64,000 nt of DNA from Croceivirga lutea (GTDB lineage Bacteria > Bacteroidota > Bacteroidia > Flavobacteriales > Flavobacteriaceae), in assembly GCF_014235875.1 (NCBI RefSeq), contig NZ_JACJUK010000008.1, forward strand, positions 1 to 64,000. The letters run 5' to 3'. The number at the start of each line of letters is the position of its first letter. The first letter of the stretch is position 1. Below are positions 47,301 to 54,923 of the stretch, piece by piece. A program made the position numbers and the translations under genes. The notes under the pieces were generated by a model, which saw only the letters and a list, made by a program, of their open reading frames with translations, had not been told where the DNA came from and searched no databases.

Positions 47301-48066
47301 ACTTCCACTATGTGCAGATGATTTAGGAACTGTTGACGCCATAGAATTGGGAATGGATTTAGGACCAGGATACCGCTACGACTGGACACCAAATAATGAT
47401 CAAAATGGCGATGGTGTAGAAGAAGCTGTATTTGTGGTTACGCAACCAGGAACCTATAGTTTGCGAGTTTACCAAGTTGGAACTAATGGTGAATGCGGAG
47501 GTACCGTTACTTATACAACTGAAGTGGTAGAAACCCTACGCCCATTAACCGTAGCTGTTGATGTTACCGCAGAAGGTTATGAACTAAATGCGAATAATAG
47601 AGTTCGCGTTATTGTCAACGACGATAATTTGTTGTATGACCAATTTGAATATAGCTTAGATGATCCTGATGGTCCTTTCCAACTACAAAACTATTTTGAA
47701 AATGTAGTAGGTGGTTTACATCGTGTATATGTAAGAGGATTACAAGATTGTGGCGGTACAATTTCGAGTGATGTATTTTTGATTGTAAATCATCCTACCT
47801 ATTTTACTCCTAACGGTGATGGTATAAATGATACTTGGAATATTTTGGGCACTGAAAATCCAAATATTACCGATAATGTAGTAATACAAATATTTGACCG
47901 TCATGGAAAATTAATGGACCAAATAAGTCCGTTTGGTGAAGGTTGGGATGGTACTTATAACGGTACTCCCATGCCAGCATCAGACTATTGGTTTACCGTA
48001 AGCTACACTGATTTATTATCTGGTGAAAATGTAGAATTTAATGGGCACTTTAGCTTAAAGCGTTAA
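41305..48066 (+). CDS. Giant secreted repeat protein with TSP3-like calcium repeats and T9SS type B sorting domain
   Basis: 2253 residues. Signal peptide about 1-22 (ends ILAQD). Four related modules of roughly 280 residues follow (starting near 24, 302, 575 and 855). Each opens with aspartate-rich DxDxDG calcium-binding repeats such as DSDGDGVDDIVDIDDDNDG, then a CE(V/I)P-N-F-FE beta-rich domain, and closes with DGCPDV-E-G-type repeats. Residues about 1190-1400 are Ig-like; about 1400-2000 hold three repeats with NWYDAPTGG and YTYYAE. The last 90 residues, beginning TYFTPNGDGINDTWNI, are the gliding-motility-associated T9SS type B domain. No enzyme domain is visible. It is probably a calcium-stabilised surface adhesin or scaffold. 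It lies between the oxidase and a convergent deacetylase; function is unknown. Confidence 0.88.
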   Translation: MKIKVLLTFAFFCFLSSTTILAQDSDGDGVDDIVDIDDDNDGIVDGLECEVPVANFSFETPAFYAAADNWIPTTGNSGWGTHNVDANNYLATGGVPDGVQFLFLTSNSTTVPSSVVLNTFSKTFEIGTYTLTVSVGDGIADRPADNDGQSIIEIGYGTDALNFTPLAQTVIDGNTTIPGTWTDFNVSYNVAAGDAALGSGVLVRISHTGTSAPLTGNLANSGRGHYDNIRITKDTDSDGLPDCIDPDSDNDGCPDVDEAGFTNSGTDTLSGVGFDANGQVTGNADGYTITSGYVTDFINHCIDNEDYDNDGIANVQDIDDDNDGIYDSLECDIPITESNFENSVNLLAGWDPGISTGVRGIETIFDGTNYNNSPQGAGYLFLNGDIQITQITPGAAFEPADYIVSLLVGDGLVYDNLFRNDGQSIIEIGFDNGTGFQQLANNGSLTIEPYDTPNGSWTKFTFTATVNAGDPSLGFGILMRITHSSNAALLQSQGNYDQIRVTKDSNRDGIPDCFSLDFDGDGCPDVEEAGYTNSGSDTLSGSGIDPITGEVIGNTDGYTGTTQAVLSNTINSCTVDLDFDNDSYNDDTDLDDDNDGILDIYECEIPIANFGFENDDLPTNPVADWRYTPGTNSDTYGIENPAAIDGSNYNAASEGNTYLLLNGDGSLTLNTVYATYEVGHYDLSIRVGDGLDFGNPYRNDGRSIIELGYHDGDYNNFQPITNGVLTIENFETTPGLWSEFSINGEVATGDAALGQAISIRITHEGNVAANQLQGNYDWIVITKDSDGDGDADCVDRDSDNDGCSDTIESRHLENGFGILDGTGVNTDGTVIGFATGYLGNDNAVLDANINQCNVIDTDTDGIEDGNYFYLDAGNILQFDIDLDNDNDGISDDDEGCNLTDGPDRGFYNFEFPGNDFATSGFTVPNTSYADFWNAPLGVGGGVHMVSAETYGAFDVNFDRDGTRLIDLPEPNQDNDSYLYLNETTSITQNTSAIVIDEGSYLITIAIGDELDVENRFRNDNLSVIEAGYDNGGGFTALGNLTVQGHETPNGTWKDFSFTATSTPASVGEDLLIRISHTNNSALNQSRGSYDHIRIKLDSDADGIPDCEDLDSDNDGCLDVTEAGFDQDLDGIFDGGVTVNANGEINGHSYVVDPINLQNTRTFSTPAIINNPLVNQTACEGDNAAFFIDASRAGTNPTIAYEWTISTDGGTTFTPITETSNTLTLTGVVATDDGNIYRVRVMGDDNLCYEESQATLTITPGPTTPSVTPVIAAICEGANAEFTITGDAGATIEYTINGGAIQTATLDGSGSFTVTENAVTVDTVIELTSINNGSCTLALAPTLTETVTVSAIPSITNAPTTCSADLSTYDVDISVSAGTLANPSAGTLVGNVVSGIPAGTDITIEVNNNGCFVVLPITAPNCSCPTVNQPINPVNAGSCEGTPNNPISVELDPLGAGDTINWYDAPTGGTLLGTGLSFTSTETLPGIYTYYAEAEEAVSGCVSSTRVQVVYSINSNVIADVIASPIEECDAYILPPLSAGNNYFTGPGATGLLLNAGDAITTSQTIYIYAESGTTPNCTDESSFDVTIYQSPTLQFQSLICSADLATYTVTLQPYTGTISSVTAGTIVDNLTVTNIPAGTGIEIFVENGICTPSIFVQAPNCTCPVLDAPVNPQNGSNCEGEPTATIAVDIPTTGDSIDWYDAPTGGNLLVTGASSFTPTETLPGTYTYYAETVESISGCTSDTRTEVTLTIATQPTADVFADQLVCERYTLPNLSANNTFRTETNGNGTQLNPGDVITTSQTIYVYAANAVNANCFDESSFQVTVTPSSEAPINPTNGFNCEGQPTAALSVEFPPSNGDTINWYDAEVGGNLVATGTAFIPTDNLAGTYTYYAENSDSTNPSCVSSRTAVSLTITATPIVDSSNDIEACEFYELPNLSANNRYFSGPNGTGTQLFAGEQLIADQLIYIRAESSQNPDCSAESSFSVVILNEPILMFPEILPLCADDLGTVDAIELGMDLGPGYRYDWTPNNDQNGDGVEEAVFVVTQPGTYSLRVYQVGTNGECGGTVTYTTEVVETLRPLTVAVDVTAEGYELNANNRVRVIVNDDNLLYDQFEYSLDDPDGPFQLQNYFENVVGGLHRVYVRGLQDCGGTISSDVFLIVNHPTYFTPNGDGINDTWNILGTENPNITDNVVIQIFDRHGKLMDQISPFGEGWDGTYNGTPMPASDYWFTVSYTDLLSGENVEFNGHFSLKR

Positions 48067-48124
48067 TTCATTAAAACCTTACGATACGAACTTTATAAGT
48101 AGTCTTGACTATTTCTAAGACGGG

Positions 48125-49003
48125 TTAATAAAAATCAGGAATAAAGTTATCTTCATATGTTGAAGATTTCACACTTTTTGTCATAAAATAAAGAATGTGA
48201 TTGAAATTCCATGCTGCAATTATTTGATCACGTCGAATAAATAATTTGTCTCTTTCCAATGTTTTACCAAAAGTCATATGGCTACCCCTAACAGCGGTTG
48301 AACAAGATTCGTAACCCATTTCAAAAACAGCTTCAAATGCTTCCTTAGAAAAACATTCAAATTTCCCATAAGGGAAAGCAAAATGTTTAATTTCTCCGCA
48401 ATGAGTTTCTAAAATATCTTTACTTTCTTTTAAATCTTTTTTAAAATTTGGGATAGACATTTTAGAGACCATATCATGAAACAGGGTATGTGAGCCAATT
48501 TCATGTCCCTCATCAATCAAATCATTACAATCTTTCCAAGTCATAAATTCAATTGGAGGCATTTCAAGTTTTACCTTACAAAACTCTTTAATCATATCAT
48601 AATCGGTTAAACCAATGCTGTGTGGATTTACAAAAAAACAACAAGATGCTCCATACTTGGTTAAGATTTCACCAGCATCTAAATTATTTTTAAATCCATC
48701 ATCTGAGCTCCAAGTTATATAAGGCTTATCAACGGTATTGTTGGTAAGACGATGTATTGCTTCACTGTGAGATATAAAGGTGTGTGTCTTAGATAAGGTT
48801 GCAACTAATCTTTCAAAATTTAATTTTTCATCCTCAAAGACATGATGAAAGTATAAAAAATGAATCCTAGGCTGTATTAAATACGTATCCCTAACAAGGC
48901 TATTTGCAATGGAGAGTGTATCTAATGCGATGTTTCTGAGATAAAATCGAAAATTTTTACCCCAATACTTTTGAACCTCATTAAAAGTAGTACAATACTT
49001 CAT
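48125..49003 (-). CDS. Polysaccharide deacetylase (NodB-like)
   Basis: 292 residues, no signal peptide recognised. NodB motifs: TWSSDDGFKNN (about 95-105) with the catalytic and metal aspartates, GSHTLFHDM (about 157-165) with the H-x3-H ligands, and FAFPYGKFE (about 198-206). The usual Arg before Pro in motif 3 is Phe-Ala-Phe here. It is of different type from the protein at 25469. It likely removes an acetyl group from a sugar of the polysaccharide or its precursor. It is convergent with the giant repeat protein (58 bp gap) and divergent from the beta-helix lipoprotein, so it is probably a single-gene unit. Confidence 0.85.
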   Translation of the reverse strand: MKYCTTFNEVQKYWGKNFRFYLRNIALDTLSIANSLVRDTYLIQPRIHFLYFHHVFEDEKLNFERLVATLSKTHTFISHSEAIHRLTNNTVDKPYITWSSDDGFKNNLDAGEILTKYGASCCFFVNPHSIGLTDYDMIKEFCKVKLEMPPIEFMTWKDCNDLIDEGHEIGSHTLFHDMVSKMSIPNFKKDLKESKDILETHCGEIKHFAFPYGKFECFSKEAFEAVFEMGYESCSTAVRGSHMTFGKTLERDKLFIRRDQIIAAWNFNHILYFMTKSVKSSTYEDNFIPDFY

Positions 49004-49304
49004 CTAAACTTTTATAAGAGTAAACGTTTGTTTTTGGGTTCTATTTTCTTTCAAAAAAATTTCACTTAAAAACGATTCCAGGACTAAATATGTGCTAAAA
49101 TGTTAAAAAAACAAACCGTTTATCGATTTTTTAGGTCATTCGAAAACCATTCGTAGATCCTTGAGCGTAAACGAATTGTTAAAAAATGCATTTCATCGAA
49201 AAAATAAATTATTTCATCGACCATTTAAAATTAATTAGCAAATTCGTAAACCAAATCAGGCAGCCAATTAATTGTAAAGGTCCAAATTAAAATCCTACTT
49301 TGTT
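49004..49304. promoter_or_regulatory. 301-bp divergent intergenic region with a two-turn direct repeat
   Basis: No gene found in it. It is AT-rich and lies between divergent genes, so it should contain both promoters. ATTTCATCGA occurs twice, at 49190-49199 and 49211-49220, 21 bases apart start to start, that is two helical turns on the same DNA face, 85-115 bases upstream of the lipoprotein ATG. That is a plausible binding site for a dimeric activator or repressor. No exact TAnnTTTG box in either direction. Confidence 0.35.
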
Positions 49305-51152
49305 ATGAAACCCCACATTAAAAGAATTTATCCTGTGTTTCTCATTTTACTATTTGCGCTGTTTACTTCCAATTGCGCTAAAGATTCCGATTTATATTTT
49401 GAATTAGCTAAATATGAAGAACCTGTACCAGAAGAGGAAAATGCTGAAGAAACAGAAGAAGACGAAACTGCTGCAGAAGAAAACTATGAAGAACCAGAAG
49501 AAACAACAGAAGAAACAACAAGTACTATTGCGAACCATCCGGTTGACGGTGCCTATTATGTGACCGTAGATGGTTCTTCTGATAATGACGGTAAATCAGA
49601 GTTTAGTTCTTGGAGCTTATCTCACGCTGTCTCCAATGCAAAAGCTGGAGATGTGGTTTATGTAAAAGCAGGTAGTTACGATAACCTACGTTTAACATTT
49701 TCTAATTCTGGAACTGCTGATAATCCAATACGGTTTATGGGTTACAAATCTACCCCAGGTGATATTGATGCCGCTATCCAAAATCTGAAAAGTTCGGAGA
49801 CTAGAGGTAGAAGAGGTACAACAGTCTTAGCCAACGGTGAAGAATTTAATTACAAAAGTAATCCTTCTCCAAACGAAATGCCTTTTATTAATAAACCTTA
49901 CGTTAGAGATGAAACAGCTTTGACAGTTGATGGAGATTTTATAGAAATTGAAAATTTTATCATAAGTGGATATTCAACGGCTATATTGGTAAATGATAGT
50001 AGCGAATCTTCAAAAATTTGGAATTGTATATTTCATGAACAAGGGAATTTAGATGTTGGTATTAGAGATACTTCGCATCCTGATCGGTATAAAGGAACAG
50101 GATTGTTTAATCGAGGCGCAACAAATCTGAACGTTCAATTCTGTAGTTTTTTAAATGTTGAGCAAAATGCACTGGAATTTGATGGAGCAAATTCAGGTAC
50201 CATGTCCAATAATGTAGTGTATTCATACAATACTATAAATGGAACAGATTATATGTTTCTCATTACTCGAAAACAAAGTACTTATTCATCCAATTTAGTA
50301 TTTGAATTTAATCTTTGTGAAAGAGAGTCAGGTGTTTCTCATGGTGGTCATGGATTTGTGATAAAAAATGGTGGCTTTTCTAACACAATTAGAAATTTTG
50401 AAGTTATAAATACTAGTGTTGAGTTAAATTTCGCTAATGTCTATGACAATGTTATAGAAAATGGGACAGTACAAGGTAAATATTATGAGGAAGGAGACCC
50501 ATTATCATCATTGTACTTTGGAAATGGGGCACACCACAATACTTTTAGAAATATAATTGTAGACGGTACATGGGGTGCAATAGCATGTTCCTCATATGCC
50601 GATGGAGCATCAAATGATAGTTCCATCAATACAAATTATCCAGGTAATGATAATGTATTCATTAATATCGTTGGAAAAAACTCACAATATGCTTTTATAA
50701 TGAGTGAATTTGGAGCTTCTGGAAGCAGTGCTGCCCTTAACAATAGTTTCGTTAACTGTACTTTTTACAATGTTGAATATGGTATAAGAGCCAATAGACC
50801 TAATGATGGAAACTATTTTATAAATTCTAGCTTTAATACTACGCGAGGATTTGTTGTAGAATCTAATGGGTTTAATCTAAACAACAATACTGTTTTTGAA
50901 AATTGTCATTTTGATGGTTCCGTTTCATTGAACACAATTTCCAAATATAATTCTATTAATAATATTGAAGGCTCCCCATTATTTGTAAGTCCAGAATCCA
51001 TTGTTTCAAATAATTTTAATGTTAGCGGATTAGAGCTACTTCCGGTAAGTCCATTAATTAATGCAGGTATAGATCCAATAAAATTAACAGACAAGGCTTC
51101 AAAAGATTTTAACGGTAAAACAAGAACTAATTACAATATTGGTGCTTTTTAG
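49305..51152 (+). CDS. Parallel beta-helix surface lipoprotein (PL6-like)
   Basis: 615 residues. The lipoprotein signal peptide ends LFTSNCAKDSD (Cys at about 24). A highly acidic Glu/Thr linker covers about 36-75. The right-handed parallel beta-helix starts at YYVTVDGSSDNDGKSEFSS, a common beginning of PL6/chondroitinase-B-like and related proteins (SNAKAGDVVYVKAGSYD), and continues to the C-terminus with many Asn/Gly turns. GHGFVIKNGG and the surrounding coil could be part of a binding groove. It may cleave or bind the uronic-acid polysaccharide. Which of the beta-helix families it belongs to, and whether it is catalytic, cannot be settled by eye. A terminator follows at 51177. Confidence 0.8.
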   Translation: MKPHIKRIYPVFLILLFALFTSNCAKDSDLYFELAKYEEPVPEEENAEETEEDETAAEENYEEPEETTEETTSTIANHPVDGAYYVTVDGSSDNDGKSEFSSWSLSHAVSNAKAGDVVYVKAGSYDNLRLTFSNSGTADNPIRFMGYKSTPGDIDAAIQNLKSSETRGRRGTTVLANGEEFNYKSNPSPNEMPFINKPYVRDETALTVDGDFIEIENFIISGYSTAILVNDSSESSKIWNCIFHEQGNLDVGIRDTSHPDRYKGTGLFNRGATNLNVQFCSFLNVEQNALEFDGANSGTMSNNVVYSYNTINGTDYMFLITRKQSTYSSNLVFEFNLCERESGVSHGGHGFVIKNGGFSNTIRNFEVINTSVELNFANVYDNVIENGTVQGKYYEEGDPLSSLYFGNGAHHNTFRNIIVDGTWGAIACSSYADGASNDSSINTNYPGNDNVFINIVGKNSQYAFIMSEFGASGSSAALNNSFVNCTFYNVEYGIRANRPNDGNYFINSSFNTTRGFVVESNGFNLNNNTVFENCHFDGSVSLNTISKYNSINNIEGSPLFVSPESIVSNNFNVSGLELLPVSPLINAGIDPIKLTDKASKDFNGKTRTNYNIGAF

Positions 51153-51176
51153 AACATAAAAGAATACTTGAATATT

Positions 51177-51204
51177 AAAAGTCCTCAATTGAGGGCTTTT
51201 TTTT
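51177..51204 (+). terminator. Rho-independent terminator after the beta-helix lipoprotein
   Basis: AAAAGTCCTCAATTGAGGGC followed by eight T. The centre CCTCAATTGAGG is a perfect palindrome, extended by one G-U pair and A/T pairs, with an AATT loop. It lies 25 bases after the stop codon and separates this gene from the GDP-fucose operon. Confidence 0.85.
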
Positions 51205-51277
51205 ATGCTTGCAAAATTTTTCTTAAAAGCATTCGTTTAATAAGCGAGAAAAGTAAACCTATTAATTACAACTACAC

Positions 51278-52393
51278 ATGAAAAAAGTCGCGTTGATTAC
51301 CGGAGTTACCGGTCAAGACGGAGCTTACCTTAGTGAATTCCTATTAAAAAAAGGGTACGAAGTACACGGATTAAAAAGACGTTCATCCCTTTTTAACACC
51401 GATAGAATAGACCATTTGTATCAAGACCCACATGAGCAAAATAGAAACTTTATTTTGCATTATGGAGACATGACAGATAGTACAAATCTTATTCGTCTAA
51501 TTCAAGAAATACAGCCAGATGAAATCTACAATCTGGCAGCGATGAGTCATGTTCATGTTTCTTTTGAAACTCCTGAATACACGGGTAATGCTGACGGTTT
51601 AGGAACCTTAAGAATATTAGATGCTGTTCGATTATTAGGTTTAGGTGAAAAGACAAGAATTTACCAAGCTTCTACTTCAGAATTGTATGGTAAGGTACAA
51701 GAAGTGCCTCAAAGTGAGACAACACCCTTTTATCCTAGAAGTCCGTATGCTGTAGCTAAAATGTACGCCTATTGGATTACGGTAAATTATCGTGAAGCTT
51801 ATAATATGTATGCCTGTAATGGTATTTTATTCAATCACGAATCACCTATTAGAGGAGAAACTTTTGTAACTAGAAAAATTACGCGTGCCACCTCTAGAAT
51901 TGCTTTAGGACTACAAGATAAATTTTTCTTGGGAAATTTAGACGCACAACGTGACTGGGGCCATGCCAAAGATTATGTTCGCATGATGTGGATGATTCTT
52001 CAAGCAGATGAGGCTGAAGACTGGGTAATTGCAACTGGTAAAACTACCCCAGTAAGAGACTTTGTTCGAATGTGTTTTGAACAGGTAGGCATAGAATTAG
52101 AATTTAAAGGTTCTGGTGTTGACGAAAAGGCATATGTAAAAGCATGTAACAACCCAGAATACCAGTTAGAGATAGGCAAAGAAGTACTTGCTGTTGATCC
52201 TAAGTATTTTAGACCTACAGAAGTAGACTTGTTAATTGGAGACCCTACAAAGGCAAAAACCAAACTTGGTTGGGTTCCAGAATATGATTTACAAGGTTTA
52301 ATTGAAGATATGATGCAAAGTGACTTAACTTTGATGAAAAAAGAATCTTACCTAAGAGAGGGTGGATACCGAATTCTAAATTACTTTGAATAA
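51278..52393 (+). CDS. gmd: GDP-mannose 4,6-dehydratase
   Basis: 371 residues, usual length. NADP motif [10 protein letters not shown] (about 9-18), then [18 protein letters not shown], the GDMTDSTNL motif, active site QASTSELYG and catalytic Tyr-x3-Lys in [28 protein letters not shown] and [14 protein letters not shown] are diagnostic of Gmd. It makes GDP-4-keto-6-deoxy-D-mannose. It is followed after 3 bp by the GDP-fucose synthase gene and opens the second polysaccharide operon. No GDP-mannose pyrophosphorylase is present in the window. Confidence 0.97.
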   Translation: MKKVALITGVTGQDGAYLSEFLLKKGYEVHGLKRRSSLFNTDRIDHLYQDPHEQNRNFILHYGDMTDSTNLIRLIQEIQPDEIYNLAAMSHVHVSFETPEYTGNADGLGTLRILDAVRLLGLGEKTRIYQASTSELYGKVQEVPQSETTPFYPRSPYAVAKMYAYWITVNYREAYNMYACNGILFNHESPIRGETFVTRKITRATSRIALGLQDKFFLGNLDAQRDWGHAKDYVRMMWMILQADEAEDWVIATGKTTPVRDFVRMCFEQVGIELEFKGSGVDEKAYVKACNNPEYQLEIGKEVLAVDPKYFRPTEVDLLIGDPTKAKTKLGWVPEYDLQGLIEDMMQSDLTLMKKESYLREGGYRILNYFE

Positions 52394-52396
52394 TAC

Positions 52397-53485
52397 ATGG
52401 AGTTTCATTCCAAAATATACGTTGCCGGTCACCGTGGGTTGGTCGGCAGCGCTTTAGTTAAAGCCCTTCAACAAAAAGGGTATACCAACATTATATACAG
52501 AACCCATGCAGAGTTAGATTTGACAGATAAAATTGCTGTGGAATCTTTTTTTAAGGCTGAAAAGCCCGACTATGTTTTTTTAGCAGCTGCCAAAGTAGGC
52601 GGTATTGTAGCCAACAATACTTACCGTGCAGAGTTTATTTATGATAATTTAATGATTCAAAATAATGTGGTTCATCAGAGTTATCAGCATGGGGTAAAAA
52701 AATTATTGTTTTTGGGAAGTACCTGCATCTATCCGAAAGCGTGCCCACAACCCATGAAAGAAGAGTATTTACTTACGGATGTGTTGGAGTATACCAACGA
52801 GCCTTATGCCATTGCAAAAATTGCGGGAATAAAGTTGTGCGAGAGCTATAATCTGCAATACGGCACCAATTACATTTCTGTAATGCCCACAAATCTATAT
52901 GGCCCCAATGATAATTTTGACTTGGAAAAATCTCATGTACTACCCGCGTTAATACGCAAAATTCATTTAGGGAAAGCCCTAATGGAGAAGGATTGGAGGA
53001 CCATTGATAAAGACTTAGATAAACTTCCAATAGAAGGAGTGAATGCTAAACATTCAGAACATGAAAAAGTTGCCATCCTTAATAAATATGGGATTATCCA
53101 AGATGCTAGCGGCAAAGTTAATGTTGAAATATGGGGCAGTGGAAAACCAATGCGTGAGTTCTTATGGTCAGAAGATATGGCTGATGCCTGTGTTTTTATA
53201 ATGGAAAATAGAGATTTTAAAGACACTTATCCTTCGGATAAACAAGAGATTAGGAACACCCATATTAATATCGGAACCGGTATTGATATTAGCATAAAAG
53301 AATTAGCCTTACTCATTCAAAAGCAAATTGGTTTTAAGGGTTCCTTTGTGTTTAATACAAACAAACCTGACGGTACTATGAAAAAACTAACTGATGTTAC
53401 TAAACTAAATGCATTAGGTTGGAAACACAAGGTTAACTTAGAAGATGGAATAGATTTCATTTACAAATGGTACTGCTCAAATTAG
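52397..53485 (+). CDS. fcl: GDP-L-fucose synthase
   Basis: 362 residues. NADP motif GHRGLVGSALV (about 8-18), AAAKVGGIVANNTY, FLGSTCIYPK, catalytic Tyr-x3-Lys in NEPYAIAKIAGIKLCESY, and PTNLYGPNDNFD. It performs epimerisation and reduction of GDP-4-keto-6-deoxymannose to GDP-L-fucose. It is about 40 residues longer than the E. coli enzyme because of an insertion around 190-235 (IDKDLDKLPIEGVNAKHSEH region). I believe that insertion is common in Bacteroidota homologues. It is paired with gmd, so the second polymer probably contains L-fucose. Confidence 0.96.
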   Translation: MEFHSKIYVAGHRGLVGSALVKALQQKGYTNIIYRTHAELDLTDKIAVESFFKAEKPDYVFLAAAKVGGIVANNTYRAEFIYDNLMIQNNVVHQSYQHGVKKLLFLGSTCIYPKACPQPMKEEYLLTDVLEYTNEPYAIAKIAGIKLCESYNLQYGTNYISVMPTNLYGPNDNFDLEKSHVLPALIRKIHLGKALMEKDWRTIDKDLDKLPIEGVNAKHSEHEKVAILNKYGIIQDASGKVNVEIWGSGKPMREFLWSEDMADACVFIMENRDFKDTYPSDKQEIRNTHINIGTGIDISIKELALLIQKQIGFKGSFVFNTNKPDGTMKKLTDVTKLNALGWKHKVNLEDGIDFIYKWYCSN

Positions 53486-53507
53486 TATTTTCTCTAATTT
53501 AAGATGA

Positions 53508-54923
53508 ATGTCTACAAAACTATTAAGCTATTTATGGAATTCAATTGAAAAATTTGGAATTCAAGTTGTTAGGTTTGTTATAGGAATAATTTTAGCAAGA
53601 ATTTTAAGTCCAACAGATTATGGACTAATCGGTTTATTAATTGTATTTACTGCTTTAGCACAAATTTTTGTTGATAGTGGATTTAGTAGAGCATTAATGC
53701 AAAGGAATGATAAAGACATTTCAGATGTTAATACTTCATTTACTTTTAATATTTTCGTTTCTTTTTTTTTCTACACACTTCTTTTTTTATTCGCTCCACT
53801 AATAGCTGACTTTTATGATGAATCTATCTTAACAGATTTACTTAGGGTGTTAGCACTAACATTGATAATAAATTCGTTTTATGCAATACATAATACAATT
53901 TTAGCAATTGATTTAAACTTTAAAAAGATTGCAATTATAAATTTTTCTTCAATCCTTATAAGTGGTTTAATTGCAATTCTCCTCGCTTATAAAGGATTTG
54001 GTGTGTGGTCATTAGTATATCAATATATTATTAAATCAACCCTGAGTGTTATTCTTTTTTGGAGTACTAAATGTTGGAGCCCCAAACTATATTTTTCAAA
54101 ATCTTCTTTTAAAAGACTTTATAAATTTGGTTACAATGTCACAATCTCGTCTTTATTAAATCAAATTGTTGACAAATTTTCATGGTTATTTATTGGAAAA
54201 ACTTTTAGTACCGCAGATTTAGGTTATTACAATCGTGGAATCCAATTTCCAGATGCAGGTATTGGAACCGTGGGTAGTGTATTAGATAGTGTCCTCCTAC
54301 CTAATTTGGCAAAAAACAAGAATCAATCAATGTTAATTTTGGAAGCCTCCAAAATATTGAAGTTTTTAACATTATTCACAATCCCATTAGCAGTAATTCT
54401 TGGTGTTCTTGGAGAACCGATTGTTTTATTATTATTAACTGAAAAATGGATAGCAGCTGTTCCAATTTTACAGATTTTTTGTGCGTGTAGATTAATTACA
54501 AATATATCTACGATTAATACTAATTTATTGTATGTTATTAACAAGGCTAATCTAGTACTTAGACAACAGTATATTAAAATATTAGTGAGAATAGTGTTTA
54601 TTATTATTGCTTTAAAATATGGTATAATTTATGTTGCTCTTGCAGAATTAATCTCAGTGATAATTCACTTTTTCATTGGAAGTTATTTTCCTGGGAAAAT
54701 TATGAAATTTGGAGCATTTAAACAGCTAAAAATTATATCTCCTTTTTTAATTCTTGGAATTTTTGAAACGGTTATTCTTTATTTTATTTCAAATTTTATT
54801 GAAGGAGATTTTTTAAAGATTCTTGTAATTTCCTTTTTGGGGATAACAATTCATGTCTTGATTATTTATACATTCTTTAAAGAAGAATATTTTACCTTAA
54901 AAAAAATTATCAGAAGAAAATGA
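53508..54923 (+). CDS. Oligosaccharide flippase 2 (Wzx-like)
   Basis: A 471-residue integral membrane protein with about 12-14 helices and the N-terminal signature ARILSPTDYGLIGLLIVFTA. The family is the same as 16597-18150 but the sequence is diverged, so it probably flips a different repeat unit. The C-terminus is basic. The stop TGA overlaps the next start (ATGATG) by 4 bp. From here on the DNA looks more AT-rich than the Gmd/Fcl genes before it, as is usual for exchanged serotype-specific parts of such clusters; this is by eye only. Confidence 0.9.
   Translation: MSTKLLSYLWNSIEKFGIQVVRFVIGIILARILSPTDYGLIGLLIVFTALAQIFVDSGFSRALMQRNDKDISDVNTSFTFNIFVSFFFYTLLFLFAPLIADFYDESILTDLLRVLALTLIINSFYAIHNTILAIDLNFKKIAIINFSSILISGLIAILLAYKGFGVWSLVYQYIIKSTLSVILFWSTKCWSPKLYFSKSSFKRLYKFGYNVTISSLLNQIVDKFSWLFIGKTFSTADLGYYNRGIQFPDAGIGTVGSVLDSVLLPNLAKNKNQSMLILEASKILKFLTLFTIPLAVILGVLGEPIVLLLLTEKWIAAVPILQIFCACRLITNISTINTNLLYVINKANLVLRQQYIKILVRIVFIIIALKYGIIYVALAELISVIIHFFIGSYFPGKIMKFGAFKQLKIISPFLILGIFETVILYFISNFIEGDFLKILVISFLGITIHVLIIYTFFKEEYFTLKKIIRRK

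Noticed and set aside
48102-48121. GTCTT...AAGAC inverted repeat between convergent genes
   Set aside because: Only a 5-bp stem with a 10-base loop and no following T-tract; too weak to call a terminator.
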